Positions 63,801-64,000 of a DNA stretch of 64,000 bases are shown here, piece by piece (the first letter of the stretch is position 1; every line of letters begins with the position of its first letter). The notes under the pieces are model-generated. The model made no database searches, was not told the origin of the DNA, and saw only the letters and a list, made by a program, of their open reading frames with translations. A program made the position numbers and the translations under genes. The stretch is from Duganella phyllosphaerae (lineage in GTDB: Bacteria; Pseudomonadota; Gammaproteobacteria; Burkholderiales; Burkholderiaceae_D): positions 1-64,000 of the forward strand of contig NZ_LROM01000090.1 of the NCBI RefSeq assembly GCF_001758785.1. The letters run 5' to 3'.

Positions 63801-64000
63801 AGTCACAACGCGGTGATTGGAGGCTTGGGGAATAAGGGAACCCAGCCGGAAACCGTTGTCGCGCTGGACAAGGTGGGGGAAATCTCCGGCCGGTTCCTGC
63901 TGCTGCCGCTGGGTGGCGCCTGGCCCCAGGCCTTGCAAGGCTGGCTAGGTGCGCCGGGTGCGGCGGGGGAAGTGTTAAAACCGTTCTGGCACAGCTACGA
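60822..64000 (+). CDS. Secreted family-2 glycoside hydrolase (beta-galactosidase-like), 3' end outside window
   Basis: The frame from the ATG at 60822 stays open for 1059 residues to the window edge, so the gene continues. Signal peptide (VLWLFVLALFGQASAA). A GH2 sugar-binding domain (IPVPANWELHGHAEPSY, LRFDGVAFGYQVWVNG) is followed by immunoglobulin-like and TIM-barrel domains. Catalytic acid/base Glu412 is in IIWSIGNENP and nucleophile Glu483 in ILTEYAHGLG. KLRGVNHHDL and ARTSHYPP-type motifs (YVRTSHYPPHPR) are typical of LacZ-like beta-galactosidases. Around residues 690-730 is an Ala/Thr/Pro linker with odd codon use. Substrate is inferred as a beta-galactoside or related polysaccharide. 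Confidence 0.9.
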   Translation, partial: MQMKNIPWLVLWLFVLALFGQASAADIVPAKDPAWSQSLNGNWSFKYLPSLDAGADAQFTAPGFDVSRWQTIPVPANWELHGHAEPSYGDDLRDGLGLYRRTFTVPKSWQGRRTFLRFDGVAFGYQVWVNGKLAGTSSASAFNRHTFDVTDMLQDQNTVAVRVTTKPLGYEFDLNDDWSLSGIYRDVTLVSLPAVHVQDLSTSTVLQGKDALLAVKVQLSAPSAAVHAELFDTQGKRVARQVLTNLGTTIRIERPQLWSAETPTLYRLVLTVTQQGKPIQTVEQRVGLRDVKVAGKLLLVNGKPVKLRGVNHHDLDPVTGRAVTGAQMRQDLALMKQGNVNYVRTSHYPPHPRLLELCDELGFYVMDEVAIGHGEKNLDNPAYRDNILARARATVMRDKNHASVIIWSIGNENPINEFEMDAGRLVKQLDPTRPITLPKIGSYFAKNYARIPAFVDLYSPHYPSNDTLAGYADKLTRPTILTEYAHGLGLASDRIQDQWALLQANPVFAGGSLWHFHDQGLLRRRATPVDPDQPTQYAWRAPHQYYDTHGLDGADGLVYADRTPQVDFWQMRKVYAPVQFVERTARVAPGRQRIAVTLENRYDFRSLRGVTLHWALQQNGVTRQQGKEALSAPARATEATAIAVDIPAPAASLTDVLVLQLRAVDEHGTQINERSLHLLRAEPAQFNWTATPVDPVASVTPAAALAATATSATSAAPGIAVTPAPHSPILAEDADATSVTTAQWILTVQRETGALAIRDRAGRVLVDGIVPHGGRRFTMAEALGAKKSGTWPVSILEQADQPVIKAERLGERVRLSVHATYRLPVPAALAEAAPKGAAAQPDDLLPAGEANHIASPGRPGRPGNNGGAAVASEQGLVGGYTLEIDGKSAIAVSYAYRPLAPGAIVSEAGLSLVAPAGMAEFRWVGQGPYAGYPGKDQLNEFGIYHLNRADLRFQGNRRQTELAVLSDAVGIGFALALPAADVAVERHGARTLLSHNAVIGGLGNKGTQPETVVALDKVGEISGRFLLLPLGGAWPQALQGWLGAPGAAGEVLKPFWHSY

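Overview
The window is a GC-rich, gene-dense piece of a betaproteobacterial chromosome. The best fit is the family Oxalobacteraceae (Massilia, Duganella or Janthinobacterium type). This is inferred from the trxA-rho-rpmE2 order, the pgk/pyk/fba/purC/purE/purK/tsaC block, a PEP-CTERM protein and the many large multi-domain signalling proteins; no 16S gene is present. Both edges cut a gene: a hybrid histidine kinase on the left and a secreted family-2 glycosidase on the right.

Layout. 1-5.3 kb: the 3' part of a PAS-rich hybrid kinase, then thioredoxin, Rho and ribosomal protein L31 type B. 5.4-14.4 kb: an ArnT/PMT-type membrane glycosyltransferase, a small secreted protein, an FtsH-like AAA protease paralogue, tRNA-Leu(CAA), several lineage-specific hypothetical proteins, a PEP-CTERM protein and a BNR-repeat secreted protein. 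14.5-22.4 kb: signalling, with an MHYT hybrid kinase translationally coupled to a REC/HD-GYP phosphodiesterase, then on the minus strand an OmpR-type regulator/kinase pair followed by an alpha-oxoamine synthase. 22.6-26.9 kb: a four-gene operon (gmd, rmd and two GT4 glycosyltransferases) that should make GDP-D-rhamnose and use it. 27-34 kb: malic enzyme, thiL, a REC-PAS-GGDEF-EAL-REC protein and pncC. 34-37.2 kb: an isolated pair resembling TraL and TraM of IncP conjugation systems, a small orphan domain protein, and a zinc-type ArsR/CDF export operon with a clear operator. 37.1-46.2 kb: housekeeping and envelope genes (FKBP, tcdA, msrA, AEC transporter, gcdH, ompW, GDSL lipoprotein) plus a hemerythrin-PdxH fusion. 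46.4-54.3 kb: minus-strand purine and glycolysis genes. 54.4-64 kb: AzlCD exporter, small proteins, YheT-type hydrolase, DUF2946, an M48 protease, moaC, a cupin and the GH2 enzyme.

How the parts relate. Three loci point to c-di-GMP signalling (HD-GYP and GGDEF/EAL). The sugar-nucleotide operon and the ArnT-like enzyme suggest surface polysaccharide decoration. The glycolytic genes carry paired HexR-like boxes upstream of pyk, which would couple them to sugar-phosphate status.

Items I would look at first are the TraL/TraM-like pair without other conjugation genes, the hemerythrin-PdxH fusion, the structured palindromic element at 37137-37238, the twin boxes upstream of pyk and a 47-codon AT-rich small ORF upstream of thiL. 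I did not find a CRISPR array, insertion sequence, integrase or rRNA gene.
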